DNA of 64,000 bases, from contig JAZHRO010000002.1 of NCBI GenBank assembly GCA_037157565.1, positions 72,995,001 to 73,059,000 on the forward strand, read 5' to 3'. Shown here piece by piece: positions 45,517-59,532 of this stretch (position 1 is the stretch's first letter; every line of letters starts with the position of its first letter). The position numbers were made by a program, and so were the translations under genes. The notes under the pieces are model-generated. The model was not told where the DNA came from and did not search any database. It saw only the letters and a list, made by a program, of their open reading frames with translations. The DNA is from Thalassia testudinum. Lineage: Eukaryota; Streptophyta; Magnoliopsida; Alismatales; Hydrocharitaceae.

Positions 45517-48500
45517 TGGTCGTTTATTTTCTCAACACAATTAATTAAGTTAATTAGGCTTAATTATGTGTAAGAGAAAGTAACTTAGGTTAACTTAAAT
45601 TAATGTCGATTGAGTAGTATAGGGTTAAGCTAACCTAACATTTTATATTTTTAATTCTTTTTTAACTGGTTGAGTCCAGGTCATTCACTGGAAGGCATAA
45701 CTTAATTTGATTCACCATTTAATTTTAAGCATTAATTGCTAACCTAATCAATTAGAATTATAATTACAATACTTTAAGATCATGAATCTTGCACACAAGA
45801 CATCTAATTAAAATCATGCAACATTCCATAAGACAAACATATTTACACATGAGATCAATTATTAAAAAAAAACAAGTAAACATGTTTATTTTTATTAATT
45901 TCTTGTCATTTACAAAAGATTTAAGGTAAGAAAGAAAAATGTAATTAAGTACAAATGGCTTATTTATCAATTAAACTCTAAAGAAATTATATTAAAGTAA
46001 AATACAAAAAATTGGATGTCTTAAAAAATGAGCTTGAATTATTAGACGTCTAAACTTTGCTTTCTTTTTATTAGTCTTCTTCTTCTTCAACCTTCATTCT
46101 TCTCTTTCTTCTTCTGTTATCTCTTTCTTTCTTTATTCTTTTCTTTTGTTCTCTGTTTACTTCTCTTTCCTTTTTTCTTTGTTTTTCCCTTAAGGTCCAT
46201 GAGCTCTTCTCCTCTTCTTCTCTGAATTCCTTAAGTCTCTTATCCTCTTCTCTTCTCTTTCTTTTCCTCTTATCTTTCAACTGTGCATTTGAACCGCATT
46301 TGAACCGAACCAAAAATTTGGTTTTATGGTTGGCGGCTTGGACCGGTCGGGGATACACAGCACCCCTCTCAGGGTGGGACCAGACCCTACTAGGTACAAG
46401 CCTGGTTTATTATGTTTGGTTTATTTTTCGATTTAATCATCACATATGCACAGTCTCCAGCCTCCCAGGCCCACATGCACATGCTTGCTCACGGGCCCAC
46501 GTTCGTATGCCCACAGGCGCACACACACCCGGGTACGTGCATCGCACGCACCCACACACACCATATGGTCTTTATGTGCCCTGCGCTGACGACCGAACAA
46601 CCCTATAGACTTTTCACTTTTATCTCATGTCGTGCGCTCTGTTCTTACCAATGTGGGACTATTCTTATCCCTTCCAGATCGGACTTTGGCTAGAGGCACA
46701 GGCTGACTCAGAGCTCCAAACCGAGCAAACTATAGCTCGTTGGAAAGCACTAGAGTAGATCTAAATGATTGCAGCATCAATTTGATGCTGACAGATTTCT
46801 CCCTTCGATTTGAAGGGCAAAGATCGATAGTTTCCACGGCCATTCTGGCCTACAGACGAGTAGCACAGGTCTAAGGACCTACAGACAGGGTCTTTGACCT
46901 CAGATGAGGTACTGAAGAGGTTCAGGAGCTAATTCCACTCCTAAAGGTGAAGGGAAGAGGTTCAGGAAGCTTCAGGAAGGTGGAGAAACTCAAAAGCTTC
47001 AAACAGAAGCTTCAGAGCTTCAAATTAAGTTTTGAAAAGCTTCACAGGCAGCTTTAAGTCAGCTGCATCTAATTCAACAACCTCTGAAGGTTGTTAGGAG
47101 TCTATCTGGGCAGTGTTTGCATTGAAATCTCATCGAAAAGGAATTGAAGTCAGTATTGGGTTCAAGTGAACCCAAACTACACAGTAGTTAGATTCTTCTA
47201 AAACCTTGATTAAAACTCATCCACATTGAATTAAATTTATCTAAAATCATCCCAGAAGTAATTTAAACTCATCAATTTCTTGAATTGAAACCTAAATCAT
47301 CGTATTAGACCTAACTTTGACCACTGAACCTTAATATTTGACTTTCATCATTAAGCATTCTCAGATGCAATTAACATTTCAAATCATCTCTATTTGATCT
47401 CAGGAATGTGTTCAGGGTCTCAAAAAGGAAGTTTTGACCTAGAAACCTAAGGTTTCAGGTTTGTTGCCTGGACTCTAAAAGTAGTTTGTTCGACAGAATA
47501 AACTGAGGCCTATTTGAATGAAAGGTCTTCAAATTTGACATTAAGGCATTCATCTGATACTTCTAAACCTTTAAAATTAGGATTATCCCTATTGGACAGA
47601 CTTCTCCAACTCTGCCGGAGTTGGAGAAGACAAAGGTCTAAATCTTACTCTAGGTCTTAAAACTTCAAATAAAATGTTGCAGAATAATCAGTGAGCCTCA
47701 AATGAGTGATCTAGAGCTTCTGAGGGAGTTCCATAGGCTGAAGAGTACAAGTTGACTCGCCGGAGCTCGTCGGAGCTCCAGTGAGTTCAGACATTAGCTA
47801 AAAGATAGTAAACATCATCAAAACAAGCCATGGATGATCTGAAAAGTTTCCTGAGGTCACAAGGAACCTCGGGAACACATTAATTTCTTCAATTATTAAT
47901 TATACCGAAAGATATGCATTGAATTCACAGTGAGTGAAATCTGAGTTCGATAGAACTCAGGACATGTTCTCTCGCTCAATTGAGTGGAGAGATCATGTTA
48001 GTGGAGTGTGGTGAAGGTGAATAGGTGATTAATTAGGTGGATACACTCCTCCTAAGCCACCATTAACAGTGAGCTCAGGAGGTTGAATGTATTTTAGGCA
48101 TTTTAATTATATGTGATTATTAATCCAATTAAAGTGAGGATAGGGGTCCTTAAATGATGATTAAATGATGGAGGACCCTAGTGGAGGTGAATTACCCTCA
48201 GATACTTCCACCATGGACAGCGGAAGCAGCCGGTGAAGGTGGAGATGAATTAAGCGATTAGGTGTTCAAATCAGGGAATTAAAGTGTTAGAAGTGATCAT
48301 GGAGGATTAAGGAAGATGATCGATGAAATTAAAATACAAAAGAGTGCTCCAATCAAGCTCAAAAAGCTCGTCGGATATGAGGAAGACGACAGGAAATCTA
48401 GCATTAAATCTAACTAACCTACCTAATTAGCTACTCTAATTCAACTACTTACCTAACCTACTGTTACCTGGACAAAGGGGGCAAGGGATCTCCGTCGAAG

Positions 48501-49535
48501 GATCTTAATGGAGGAGGAAATCAGAGGGCGAAGGAAGAAGTCCAGCGGGTGTAGGCGAAGCTTAGAGGTGAAGCCCGACGTTAGCACTGTGTCAGAGGAC
48601 TCAGTGGATGACGGTGGAGATCAGGAGCAAGTGAAGACGAATGGAGGAAGACGGAGGAAGGTCATCGGATTTTGGAGTGAATAGCCTATCTGCTAGCTCA
48701 GTGGGGGAAAGAGGGAAGGGATCTAACCTCTTGAAATCGGAGAGGTGGAGGGGTATTTATAGGTTGTGGCAACTGGGGAGGAGGGTGAATTTGGACGAAA
48801 AGAGGTCTAAGAGTGAAATAACCACCGGCGTCTTCTTCTACGCTAGTGAGGTTAACTTCAAACCCTAAATAGGATTTGAGCTTCATCCAGACCAATGGAT
48901 GAAAAGAGGATGGTGAGCACAAGCTCCAGGAGCTTGGAAGGGAAGGGCGGACATCGGATGGACAGTGATCGGCAGGTGTGGATATCTCCTATCGTTAGCC
49001 GTCGAAGAAGTTGAAGAAGAAATGAAGAGGAAGATGTTTCAGGGACCTATCTGCAATGAAAGTTAAGGACCTAAGTGAATAATAAGGACTCGATTGAAAT
49101 AAAACTTAGGGACTAAAACGTAAACTAAGGTTTTCAAGGTTTATTTAAATTTAAATCTTTTTCAACTTTTTATATATGATTATAAATTAGACAAATAATA
49201 TATTTAAACCTTGGATTTACGTTTTTGACCTTTTTAGCTTAATTTATTTAATTAAGTAAAGTTACTTAAGTTATTACATACTTAGGTATAAGTTATACTT
49301 AAGTTAGTTAACACATTAATTAGGTAAATTATTGATGATATTTCGAGTCCATTTATTAATTAAATTATTAATAATATTAATTGGATAATAATATAGCATT
49401 TTTAACTAATTTTAAGGTCCTTTAATATTTTTCCCTTATTCTATAATTAACCCATATATTTACATAGTCCTAGCTAATTAACTAGGAAGACTAGTTAATT
49501 AGGGGTAATTAGAAGCCATGATGAGCCTCTCATCA
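45517..49535 (-). mobile_element. Long solo LTR-like insertion, family I copy 1 (4.0 kb)
   Basis: On the minus strand it starts TGATGAGAGG and ends AACGACCA. GACCA flanks it at 45512-45516 and 49536-49540. A TATA box lies about 780 bp from its start. Near the 3' end a GTCTGGTCCCACCC / GTGTATCCC block and a purine-rich stretch match family I copy 2. No coding domain is seen. The size suits the long LTRs of Tat/Ogre-type elements; that assignment is tentative. Confidence 0.72.
48754..48762 (-). promoter_or_regulatory. TATA box of family I copy 1
   Basis: CTATAAATA on the minus strand, followed by a CT-rich leader. Confidence 0.5.
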
Positions 49536-49540
49536 GACCA

Positions 49541-49759
49541 CCTACAAGCCTCCACATTATCCTCTTGTCACATATTTTTCTACATCCAAAAATCCAATAA
49601 TTATTCTTGGAAATCACCTAATGAAATTTAGTTTCTAATCACGCCAATTAGGCTCCCAATCAAAGACCTAAAATATCTACCTAATCAAGCCTAATGTTAA
49701 GTCTACCAAGTGTGAACACATGCACCTTCTAGAAGCCCACCAATCCAACCTATGTCCAT
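49541..49759. other. Unassigned spacer
   Basis: AT-rich, no feature seen; continuation of 45411-45516 across family I. Confidence 0.5.
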
Positions 49760-50795
49760 TGTTAAGACCTAACCCGGATTTGCACGAGAACCAGGTCAAA
49801 CCGTGTCCTTATCCTAAGACCTAATTGTCCATCGAGTAACAAACATAAAACAATATCATTTCCCCACACATGCATCATAGTAAAAAAATGAACAACATAA
49901 AGGAAATAAACCATTAGCTAGCATCAGTGCTGATAAAAGATAACAAGGTCCACATCATAACCATCACATGATAACATCTAAAAGAAGAAAGTAGGAAACT
50001 ATAATATCATAAAGAAAAGTACATACTATAGTGATAAAGAAAATACTATTAAGCTACGGCTTGGTGTGGTTGGGCCCAACTCTCTCTGCAGTTGGTGGAG
50101 TTGGCTACTCAATCCCCTCACCTGGGTGCAAGTAAAGTAGACGTTAGTAAAAGCTGAGTAGAGTGACGTGACAACAGAAAAAGCGTGTAGGAGCTAAGCA
50201 GTAACAAAAACTAATTTAAGCAAGCATTTAACTTGTTTACAAAAGAAAAAACTTTCAAGTAAATCGTTTCCATTCTTATTTGATTAATTAACTAACATTA
50301 TCTCGTTAGGATCTTTCCCACGAGTTGCACTAGGACTGAATTGTTTCTTCTTTTATCTCATATGTCCCCTATCGGGATGATCTCGTAACGATATCCCCGT
50401 GATGCAGGATGTACAGGTGGCGCTTGCTTGGTCGAGAGAACACCTTGTATTCATCCTACACCCAATCTACCACCCTAGGATCATTGTCACGACGTAGTGG
50501 TGACTATGACGCACGTGATAAATGCACGAGGGGCTATCTTGCACTGGCACACAGTTAGTTGTTTCAGCTAACGAGTACGCACTAAATAGAATAAGACAAA
50601 ATAAAACAAGGGTTACACCCCTCAACAACTCTACGTACCCTCACCCGATTAATACTATCTCGGTTGGCCCCATATGGGCCTAACAAGAGTCAGTGCAGGA
50701 TGGTCATTCCTGCCCTGGGTCCCTACCTGGGGAAGTCAGCTTTCTCCCTACACAATGGGGTGGTTAGCTCTCCTCAGTACTCGATAGTGGGTGGT
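49760..50795 (-). mobile_element. Tekay-type LTR, family C, truncated
   Basis: On the plus strand it begins TGTTAAGACC, the reverse of an LTR end, and matches 63180-63445. The conserved LTR blocks near 50300-50780 (short hairpin-rich segment, GGGCCTAACAAG, AGTACTCG) resemble LTRs A and B. At about 50796 it stops and Athila/Tat gag begins. Confidence 0.75.
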
Positions 50796-50800
50796 ACCCT

Positions 50801-52750
50801 GGGTCCTGATCCTTGTCTTCTTAATTAGCTTGGTCACCTAGGTCAGAGCCAGGCTCCTCAAGATCTTGGTAAGATTTGGATGTAGAAGAATAAGGATCTT
50901 GAATTTGTTTCCCACTTCTCAAGGTGACAACACTGGCATAAGCATTAGGGTTAGAATGGTGAGGTGGGTTTTGTAAAGTGGGTTGAGCCTGGGTTGGGTT
51001 AGGGTTAAGAAAACTAGGTGGGTATTGGGGAGCAGGTTGAACTATATGTGCTAGTTGCTTCCGTGTGTGATTCTGCTTAACCCTATTAAAGTTCCTTAGG
51101 TTGGGGATGGGTTAAGATGGTAGCATCTGATGCTGCTTAGAATCCAAAAGTTGGTCTAGAGTCCCATTAAATCAATCCTCAATCGATTCATTTCTTCTTT
51201 ATGTCTGAATTACATTTCCCACATTTCCTTGAGGGCCAAACGCATATCAGAGGGTTGGGTTTCCAGAGTAGGTTGCAATTGATAAGTGCAAGGTTGTGTG
51301 TTCCTATTAGGTTGCCCAAAGTTGTTTTGCCTGGTCAGGTTAGGACCCTGGTCGGGTTTCTGACTCAACTAAGCAAAGTTAGGATGGTTATGCCAACTAG
51401 GGTTGTAGGTATTCGATCGAGTACGGGTCATTTCTGTAACCCTGGATTGCGTTAGAATCCTTAAATTAATTAAGCATCGGGCTGCCTAATTCGGGATTTG
51501 AGGGCATCAAGGTCCCTCCTTAGTACCCAGGAAGAGATGGGTCCAAGTACAGCTGGCTTATGGGTTGAGCCTTGGGTAGGTCATTTATATTGTGCACTAG
51601 TTCCTGACCTAAAGAGGGCGGGGGTTGGGTGAAGGTTAACATAGAGTTTCCTTGGGTAAGCATGGGGTTTGCATAGAAAGTTGTACCTAAGGAATTCCCA
51701 CTTTTCAATAAAGTATTTAATTTCTTATCCAGATTCTCTACATTCTTTTCAACCAATTCCACCTTATCCAGCTGTTGGGCAATGATTTCTAAATCAGTCG
51801 AACTTTAATTATCCTGAATCTCATATATCCTACTTTTCGGCTGGTTGGATCTGCTAAAGGCGGACATAAAGGCGTTGTTAAGGGAATTTTCACCCATATT
51901 TTCAAATAATTCAAAGGCTCCCCCAGCATCCTTACTTAGAAAAGTATCCTCGCATGTAGCATCAACAAAATTTTTAAGATTATCACTCAATCCATAATAG
52001 AAGATATGGGCCAAGTGCCACTTAGGAATACTGTGATGAGGGCATTTCCTAGAAAGGTCATTAAATCTCTCCAAAGCCTCATGAAGTTGTTCCTTAAGAT
52101 TTTGCTTAAAGGTAGTTATGGCACATCTAAGAGCTGGATTTTCCTATGGGAAAAAATTTTCTCAGGAAAGTACTTTTCAAATCTTCCCATGTCAAGATAG
52201 GTCTACCTGTAGTCCTCAATCATTGAGAAACTTTTCTTTTAAGGAGAATGGGAACATTTTCATCATTAGGGTATTTTCATCCATGTGTCTAAGGCCAAAG
52301 GTCCTTCCTATATGTAAAAGTTCTCCAAGGTGGTGGAAGGGGTCATCAAAATTATGGCCATGGGAGTGAGGAATCAGATTAATGATTTATGGTTTAAGCT
52401 CAAAATCATCCCCATCTTGGGGTACCTTAATAAAAGGTTCAGGTTGGGCATCAGGAAGATTATAAAAATCTTTGAGAGGGCGGTCTGCTCCCTTATTTTG
52501 GATTCAGGATAGGGCTTGTATAACGGTTTGCATTTGACGATCATGATGTTGGTCCTGCCTATTGATTTATCTCTAGAGATTAATAATTGGATCCAGATTT
52601 TGTTCCTCCTTTAAAATCTTCTTCCTCATGATGACTAGCCATGGGAAAAGATTCATATTCAGATTCAGAGTCAGCAAAATCACGTCTTCTCCTAGGATTT
52701 CTCTCTAAAGGTGGCACCAAAATAGGATTTTGAGATCTTTTATCATTCAT
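50801..52750 (-). pseudogene. Gag of F2 (Athila/Tat-like), broken
   Basis: It starts at MNDKRSQNP (52750) and reads ERNPRRR, MERFNDLSRKCPHHSI, FVDATCEDTFLSKDAGGAFELFENM and NDLPKAQPISQLYLDPSLPGY. It aligns with F1 gag throughout, with stops in different places. It ends near 50801 before the protease, where LTR C sequence begins, so the 3' half of F2 is lost. Frames are broken by stops after short stretches. Confidence 0.82.
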
Positions 52751-54214
52751 GCATTAGAAGAAAGTTGATAGATGAGAGAATCCTCAAGCAATCAAACAAA
52801 CTATACCTTAAGGTATGACTCTAGATGACCTAAGCCTCTAAAGTATAACTTCACCTCAAGACGAATTGGTGTTGTCTATAAACCAGAAGCCGAATAAGTA
52901 GGCCGGCGGAATAGGGGGAGCGTGTCCTGAGGAGCACTAATTATGCCAACACCCTACTCATTTTAAGTCATTTGACAATTAGGCCTTCTACTTAAATGCA
53001 TCCAGAAAATAAACTTCACCAATTAGCCTTATGGTACAAGTATATACCTTGAGACTAACTCAATGAATCATTAGGGGCCAACGTCCAATCACTTTTACAT
53101 TAGGCTTAGGATGTGAATGTGCTCAAGGAATGTGATGGGGCATTGTCTAGTGGGTAATGCCCCCTAGAGATAGATTTGAAATGTATAGTGCTCAAATAAG
53201 GGGTTCACAATACAAGCTTTTTTGATGTAGTTGCTTTTAAAGTTCAAGTGCTTGTATTAATCAATTTTAGGGCTCACTTGGTTAAATATATTCAGATAAG
53301 GTTTTGATGAGACACAAAAGATTTTGCAAGTCTCAATTTTTTGATAAATTTCCTTTTAAGTATGGAGATATAAGTGTGCTCTACCTTAATGATGAAACCC
53401 TAAAAGCAAATAATGCTAAATGATAGGATTTAAGTCCAATTAGCCAAATGTGGTGCATCCTAATCAAGGTAATCAATGTTCCTAATGTACCACTAACTAA
53501 GGTTCTCATAATTTTTTTTTCAATTTTTATTGCATGTTTAATATTTTTTCAAATTTAATAGTGCATTAGGGTCTTCAAGTCTATTTTGACACCAAGTCAG
53601 TGATTGAATTTTCTGTGTAATCAAACATCCTCAAAAAATTTTTTTCTGATTTTTTCAAGATTCTAGATTATCAAAGGAATCCAAAACCAAAAATTTTAGG
53701 TCAATCAGAGTAGTATAAAAATTCCTATGATTTGTTGAATACCAAAAAAGTCAAGAAGAAAAATAGATCTGATACCACTACAGTCTGAGAATTTTTTTAA
53801 ATTCAATTTAACTCAAATGCATATGAAAGTTGGATAAAAATTTCTGACTCCAATGTCTACATCCAAGAGTAATTTCAGAATTTTTGGATGTATGAAAATT
53901 TAGAAAATAATTTTTGAAAATCAAAATTTGTTATGGTCTGAATTTCAGGAAGGTGGTTTTGTTGTTTTCCAAGAGATAATGCACACCAACAAAAGTTTTT
54001 TTTTTAATAGAAAGTAAGCAAGCACAAACAAATACTTCTAACCTAAGGATCAAGTAAAGCATCTAATTTTTTTTGGATTTTTTTTATATCGAAAGAAAAT
54101 CTAAGATAGATACATTTAACTCAAGACGACGGAATCCGCTTTTCTTCCATTTGCCACACTTCTCTTCAAATTTTTAATACCTACACACAAGTCGACAAAC
54201 ACAAAGCAAAGTGG
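52751..54214 (-). other. 5' leader of F2
   Basis: Non-coding; 53190-54214 is similar to the F1 leader at 39785-40750. It is cut by the family I insertion and continues at 59246 to the primer site. Confidence 0.65.
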
Positions 54215-54219
54215 ATTAG

Positions 54220-57200
54220 TGATGAGTGGCTACTCATCATAGCTAAAAAGATAAAGTTAAGCTAGAAACTAGGTTAAACAATACCAAATTAACATATAAA
54301 AAGGGTTAAGTGTGAGAATTAAAGAAAAATACCTAAAACATTAATTCTGTGTTAAGATTGCATAATTAGGTCATAAATTGAGATATCTTTGAGAAGGTCA
54401 AATGATGATCCAAGTGTAAATTGAACACATAAATAATTTTAAAAGTCCAAATCAAAAGTATAATTAACTTATTAAAAATTCAATTAAGCACATATAAAAA
54501 TTTGAAGGCATTTAGACATCATTAAGTCCATGAAACTTAGAATTTACATTTAGGTCCTTTATGCATCACATTTCCTTCTTTAGAAAACTTTCTCGAACCT
54601 ATTTGTAACCCACAAGGACATTTCTATAAGCCCTTAGGGACCATTCAGTTATTATTCTCTACCACTTATGGGCTTGCCTATAAATGTCCTACCCCTTCGC
54701 AAAAGGACCTCCCTGCAAATTACCCAAAAGAACCCAGCAACCTGGAGCCTCCGTGCGTGCACTGTGCGTGCGTAGAACTCACGGCATCTTGATCGTCCTC
54801 TCTCTCTTGATCCTGATCTACGGCTCGATCTCAACCGAAGCTTCACGTGAAGCAGCGCGTGTGCTTACCCCAACCCCCAGATCCCATCCTACGGTCAGTT
54901 TTCAACTTGGCAACCCGTGCGCTTCTCTCCTCTCATCCTTGCCGCCAGTGCCCTCATCGCCTATTTTCACCTACGTGGTGATCTGAGTCACTGAGGTTGC
55001 TACTTAAGCACCTCTGTGGCCGCGCGCGCAAAGGATCGCTCTCTCCTACCTTGCTAGTGATCATTCTTCCACTCCAGTCTCTCCTCATCAATTCCCTGAT
55101 TTCACAGCCACCAGCTGTGTAATCCCCGACTTTTCTCAGACTCTCCTTGTCACTAAGGACAACGTAGCACCTGAGGACAACCCAGAAGTCTCACTAGCAG
55201 ACTTTTCACTTCGCTGGAGCTCTTCCCCCTCCATTCTTCCTCCTTAGCCACCAGCTAAAGACCCACAGGTCCCATTCTTCCTGTTAATGTAGTTTTAATG
55301 TTTTCTGGATTAGCTGTAGCATTAGATAGGTAGATTAGAGTAGATTTAGATGTAGAATTAGTAATTGATATACTATTCTGATTAGTTTAGCAGTAGGAGT
55401 AGTTTTAGAATAGAATTTTTCCCCTCACCTCCTCTAATCATCCCAAATCAGAAGGGAAGAAATTCACCCAATCACTGTTCATTTTGTTCTTCTTCTACAT
55501 GTTTTCATCTCATTTCTAATTCCCTTGATTTGTTTTTCGCAATCCACCCATTCATAAGACCTAATTTCAGATCTGATTAGTTTCTAACCTCAGATCTAAA
55601 ATTAGCGTCAAAATCCATTTTAGGAGCTTCCCATTCATCCCATGTTTTTCACAAAAGCCCCTAACCTGAGCTAAAAAGTGAATCAGTTTGTCGGATTTTC
55701 TATGAATTCAGATTTCAAAGATTTTTTATTCATTTGGGGCAATGAATGCTTTGATCTTGCAAAGTGAAGTGTTTTGATGTGATTCATTGAGTGGTTGGGA
55801 ATTTGAGGTGATTCTGAAGTCAGAATTCACCTCAGATGAGCCATGTTTTGATTTGGATTTCTGTGAGGATTGATTATCTTTAATGCATTATAGAGTCAAT
55901 GAAAATCACTTAGTTGATTTGAGACTCTACCTTGCATCATTTTGTCAATTTTGAAGGGCAATCTAATTTTCTAACCTAAGGAATTCACAATATTCCTTAA
56001 GGTTTCAGAGTTCTGGGATTCTAGTTTTTGGATTTATTGTGTTGATTCTAACCCTTTCTACATGCTGTCTATAGCATTAGAAAGAGTTAGATCAACAAAT
56101 TTTTGTGATCTGATTTGTTATTAAACTTGTGACAAGGACCTGGATTTTATGCTGAACATCTAAGCATGTTTTCTTTTATGTGAATTTAAAACCCTTGTCA
56201 GAAGTTGATTTAGTGATTGTTGTCTTTGTGTTTTTGAATCCCAGCAATTATAGTAAACTGCTGCAGAAGCAGCTACATTCCCCTTCTTAATTCCAGCTAA
56301 GTGTTCCCTAGATTAGCTCTTTTGTAGCCCTGATCAGGTTCTCTTGAATTTGATCTGGGATATAAATAGCTAAATCAGGAGATACAAGCTGAATTTAACT
56401 TTGTTCCTACTGTAGACTTAACTTAATTCCAGATAGATTAACTGCAGCAGCAGTTAAGCTGTCTGGAATCAAGTTTGGCTTGCTGTAGGGCTTGTGTTCA
56501 GTGGCCTTGCTGCTGTTTGTGTTGCTGAATTTCTAGCAACAGCTACTATGCTGCTGTTACCTTGCTGCTGCTGTGCTTCTGTTGTTTCAGCAGAAGATTA
56601 TGTTTGGATAGCTCAGTGGATAGGGGTGTAGATCTTAAGTGTTAGATAGCTGACTTGTAATTAAAGGTGTATTGAATTGTAAACAAGTTGTCATGTAATT
56701 TCAATGCATTTTTTAAGTTTAGTGAATGCTTGTAATCTGTTTTAAATCTATTTTGTCAGCTAGTTTTAAGCCAAACTGTCCAACAAGTAGAATTAAATAA
56801 AATCCACAATGATTTGTGTGCTTAATGCTTGTATCCTTTCCTATACATTGTGTTGATGCTGCTGAGGCAGTTTACTACCTTTTGAAACCATTTAAGACCC
56901 ATTCTAGCCTTAGGACACCTTAGAAAACCTTTAAAAGGCCTAGAATGTGTGAACTTTGAAATTAAATAAAAATCATATAAAAAATCTAAAAAAATAAAAT
57001 AAACCTATCTGATTGAAGATTAGGTATTTCTCTAAGTTCATACCAAGTTTCATAGTATTCCGAACCTTCGACTTGGTAGAATTTACCAGTCGATGATTTT
57101 ATATACCATGAAACTTAATAAAAGAAATCAAACATAAAAAGACCAAAAACATCTCATTCTTCTCATCTATTTCTTTCCCTCTCTTCTCCTACCCCCATAA

Positions 57201-59245
57201 CAAATATAACAATCAGAACAAGTGAAAAAAACCTAAAAATACTAAAAATACTAAAAATCCTCTGTATAATATCTATATAAGTGTACATTTAAGCTATATA
57301 GTAAGCTATTTATCTATAATGTAAATTATACATATTTATAATATAAATAACTTATGTATATACTGTAGTATGTAAATTAAATATTTAAGTTAGATTATAC
57401 TGTATATATCTTAATTATATAACTAATTATTAATTAAACTAATGTATATGTATTAATAAGCTATATAAAGTAGTAAACACTATAAATAACCATATTAAGT
57501 TATAATACTGTATATATGTATTTATATGTATATTATAAACATAGTAAACCTTGTACCTTAATTTAATTATACATACAGAATAAATACTTAATTTATTAAG
57601 TTAGTAGTTAAGTTATTAGATTAAATTAAAATAAATTAGTAATTTAAGTTATAATTCTACTAACCTATACTGTATATTTGTACTAATTTATTTTAAGTAA
57701 TTTAAGCTAATTTAAGTATCTTTATATTGTTTATACTATTTAAACTTAATTTACAACTAAAATAGTCTAAAATTATACTAATTAAATTTAAATAAAATAG
57801 AAATAAAGCTTGTAAAATACAATAAAAATATCTATTAAATACTTTAACATATTTACTAACTCTATATAAGTTCAATTAGACCATATGGTAACTAATTTAT
57901 ATGCAATTAAAGAATAAAATCTAAAATTTGTTATGTATAAACTATAGATTTTACCTAATTAATTTATATAGTAAATATAATTAAAATTCCAAATTAATTG
58001 TACAATTGTAAAGTACTATGTAAATACTTTAAATTCCTATAATTTAAATTTTACAATAAATTATGGCTCTCAAATTAAGGGCTAAAATCACGAATTTGGC
58101 ACAGCCGTGGCTTAATTTCACCACAGATGCGGCACTCAAATAGCGCCACATCGTAAGATGAAGCGCGCTCATAGCGCTATTTATTATTTTTTTTGTATGG
58201 TTAATTCAGTCATCACGGGCACCAGGTGCCCGAAACCACTGAACATACCCATTACACTGAGCATACTTGAGCATTCTGATTGTGTGAGGGCCGGGGGTTG
58301 GTTACTGTGAGAGGGCTTAGTTAAGCCCAAATGTGAGATAAAAACGTAATTAAGTGGCCTAATTAAGAAATTAGGGTGCGCTTAGTAGAGGTCTGATCCC
58401 ACCCGGTCCTCGGGTGTTGTGTATCCCTCGAAAGGCGTGCCCTCCAATTAACAAATTTTTGTTAAGTAATAAAAGGCCCTAATGAATCATTAAACACAAA
58501 AGAGGTAAAGAAGAAGAAGAATAATGCAGAGCACTTAAGAAGTAATAGAAGAAGAGGAAATGTATATATATAATGGATAGCGTATATGTGAATATAAATA
58601 AATAAGCATAAGGTAAATAATAAGTAGACGTATAAGCAGTATAGCTATATATATGTATATAAATAACTACATGTCATTACTGACAGAATAAAACATTACT
58701 AAAGGTAAGATAACTGTCGCTATAGACCCTAGTTTTTTGCTTTAGAGTTTGTATATAGTTTTTTGGGTCTAGTGACGTTTGTATCTGTCGCTGTAGCTAT
58801 TATATATGTTACTGTATATGTTAGTATATTAAGTTAGTATGCTATGTAACATTAGTTAGTAATGTATATTTATGTAAGTATCAGTAATATAACTTACAAA
58901 TAGATAGTATAGAATATATTTATGTATTGTTTGATGCTTGTTTGTAAGTAGATTTTTGCAAGCATTTTCTTTGACTCTTTTTGTACATAATGAAACCCTT
59001 AATTCATTATTTATGGATTCATTCATTATTGATTGTATATAAAATTAATCATTTTTGGAATTAAAGAATAATCTTAGATTTAGAGAGTGATGTATATCAA
59101 TAACTGCCTCCTAGTAAATGACCTGGAATAAATCGGTAAAAATTATGTAATTAAATAAAATTGACACAATAACGATTTGTATTTGTGACACATACTACAA
59201 CAACGACATTTCAATTTTTTATACGAACCGTGATCAATCGCTTCA
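54220..59245 (+). mobile_element. Long solo LTR-like insertion, family I copy 2 (5.0 kb)
   Basis: It starts TGATGAGTGG and ends ATCGCTTCA. ATTAG flanks it at 54215-54219 and 59246-59250, and joining the flanks restores the F leader. A TATA box lies about 460 bp in. The GTCTGATCCCACCC / GTGTATCCC block (58391-58430) and following purine-rich stretch match copy 1 in the same relative orientation. 57240-58070 is extremely AT-rich. No coding domain is seen. Confidence 0.72.
54678..54686 (+). promoter_or_regulatory. TATA box of family I copy 2
   Basis: CTATAAATG, followed by a C-rich leader. Confidence 0.5.
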
Positions 59246-59298
59246 ATTAGTAATTAGAAAATAAGTGCGAAATCGAAAGACTATAAATAAATCCGTGC

Positions 59299-59317
59299 CT
59301 CCTCGGCAACGGCACCA
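59299..59317 (-). other. Primer-binding site, tRNA-Asp (F2)
   Basis: TGGTGCCGTTGCCGAGGAG on the minus strand matches the tRNA-Asp 3' end with two changes and adjoins an LTR end at 59321. Confidence 0.8.
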
Positions 59318-59320
59318 AAT

Positions 59321-59532
59321 TGATGCTTGCCAAATCTCCGTGATTAAAATATAAGCGATCGTTGTAGTGCGTAAAAAGGCATTTAATTAAATTTTTAATA
59401 CAAACTACAAGGAGGAAGTCAATATTTTAAACCTTTCAAGAAGATAATCAAATAATGATAGAATCAAGATATCACAACAATAATGAATTTTATTACTATC
59501 TTGAAGAGAGTCTTACAAAGGAAATTTATAGT
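59321..59532 (-). mobile_element. 5' LTR of F2, truncated
   Basis: On the plus strand it begins TGATGCTTGCC. The TTGTAGTGCG block resembles the F1 LTR but overall similarity is weak. It is cut at about 59532 where Tekay gag begins. Confidence 0.65.

Noticed and set aside
46071..46358. Lysine and arginine-rich frame on the minus strand
   Set aside because: It comes from a CT/GA-rich tract near the end of a family I LTR and lacks any domain.
54684..54986. 100-codon frame with a hydrophobic stretch downstream of a TATA box
   Set aside because: It lies in the leader of a long LTR-like insertion with target duplications and has no recognisable family.
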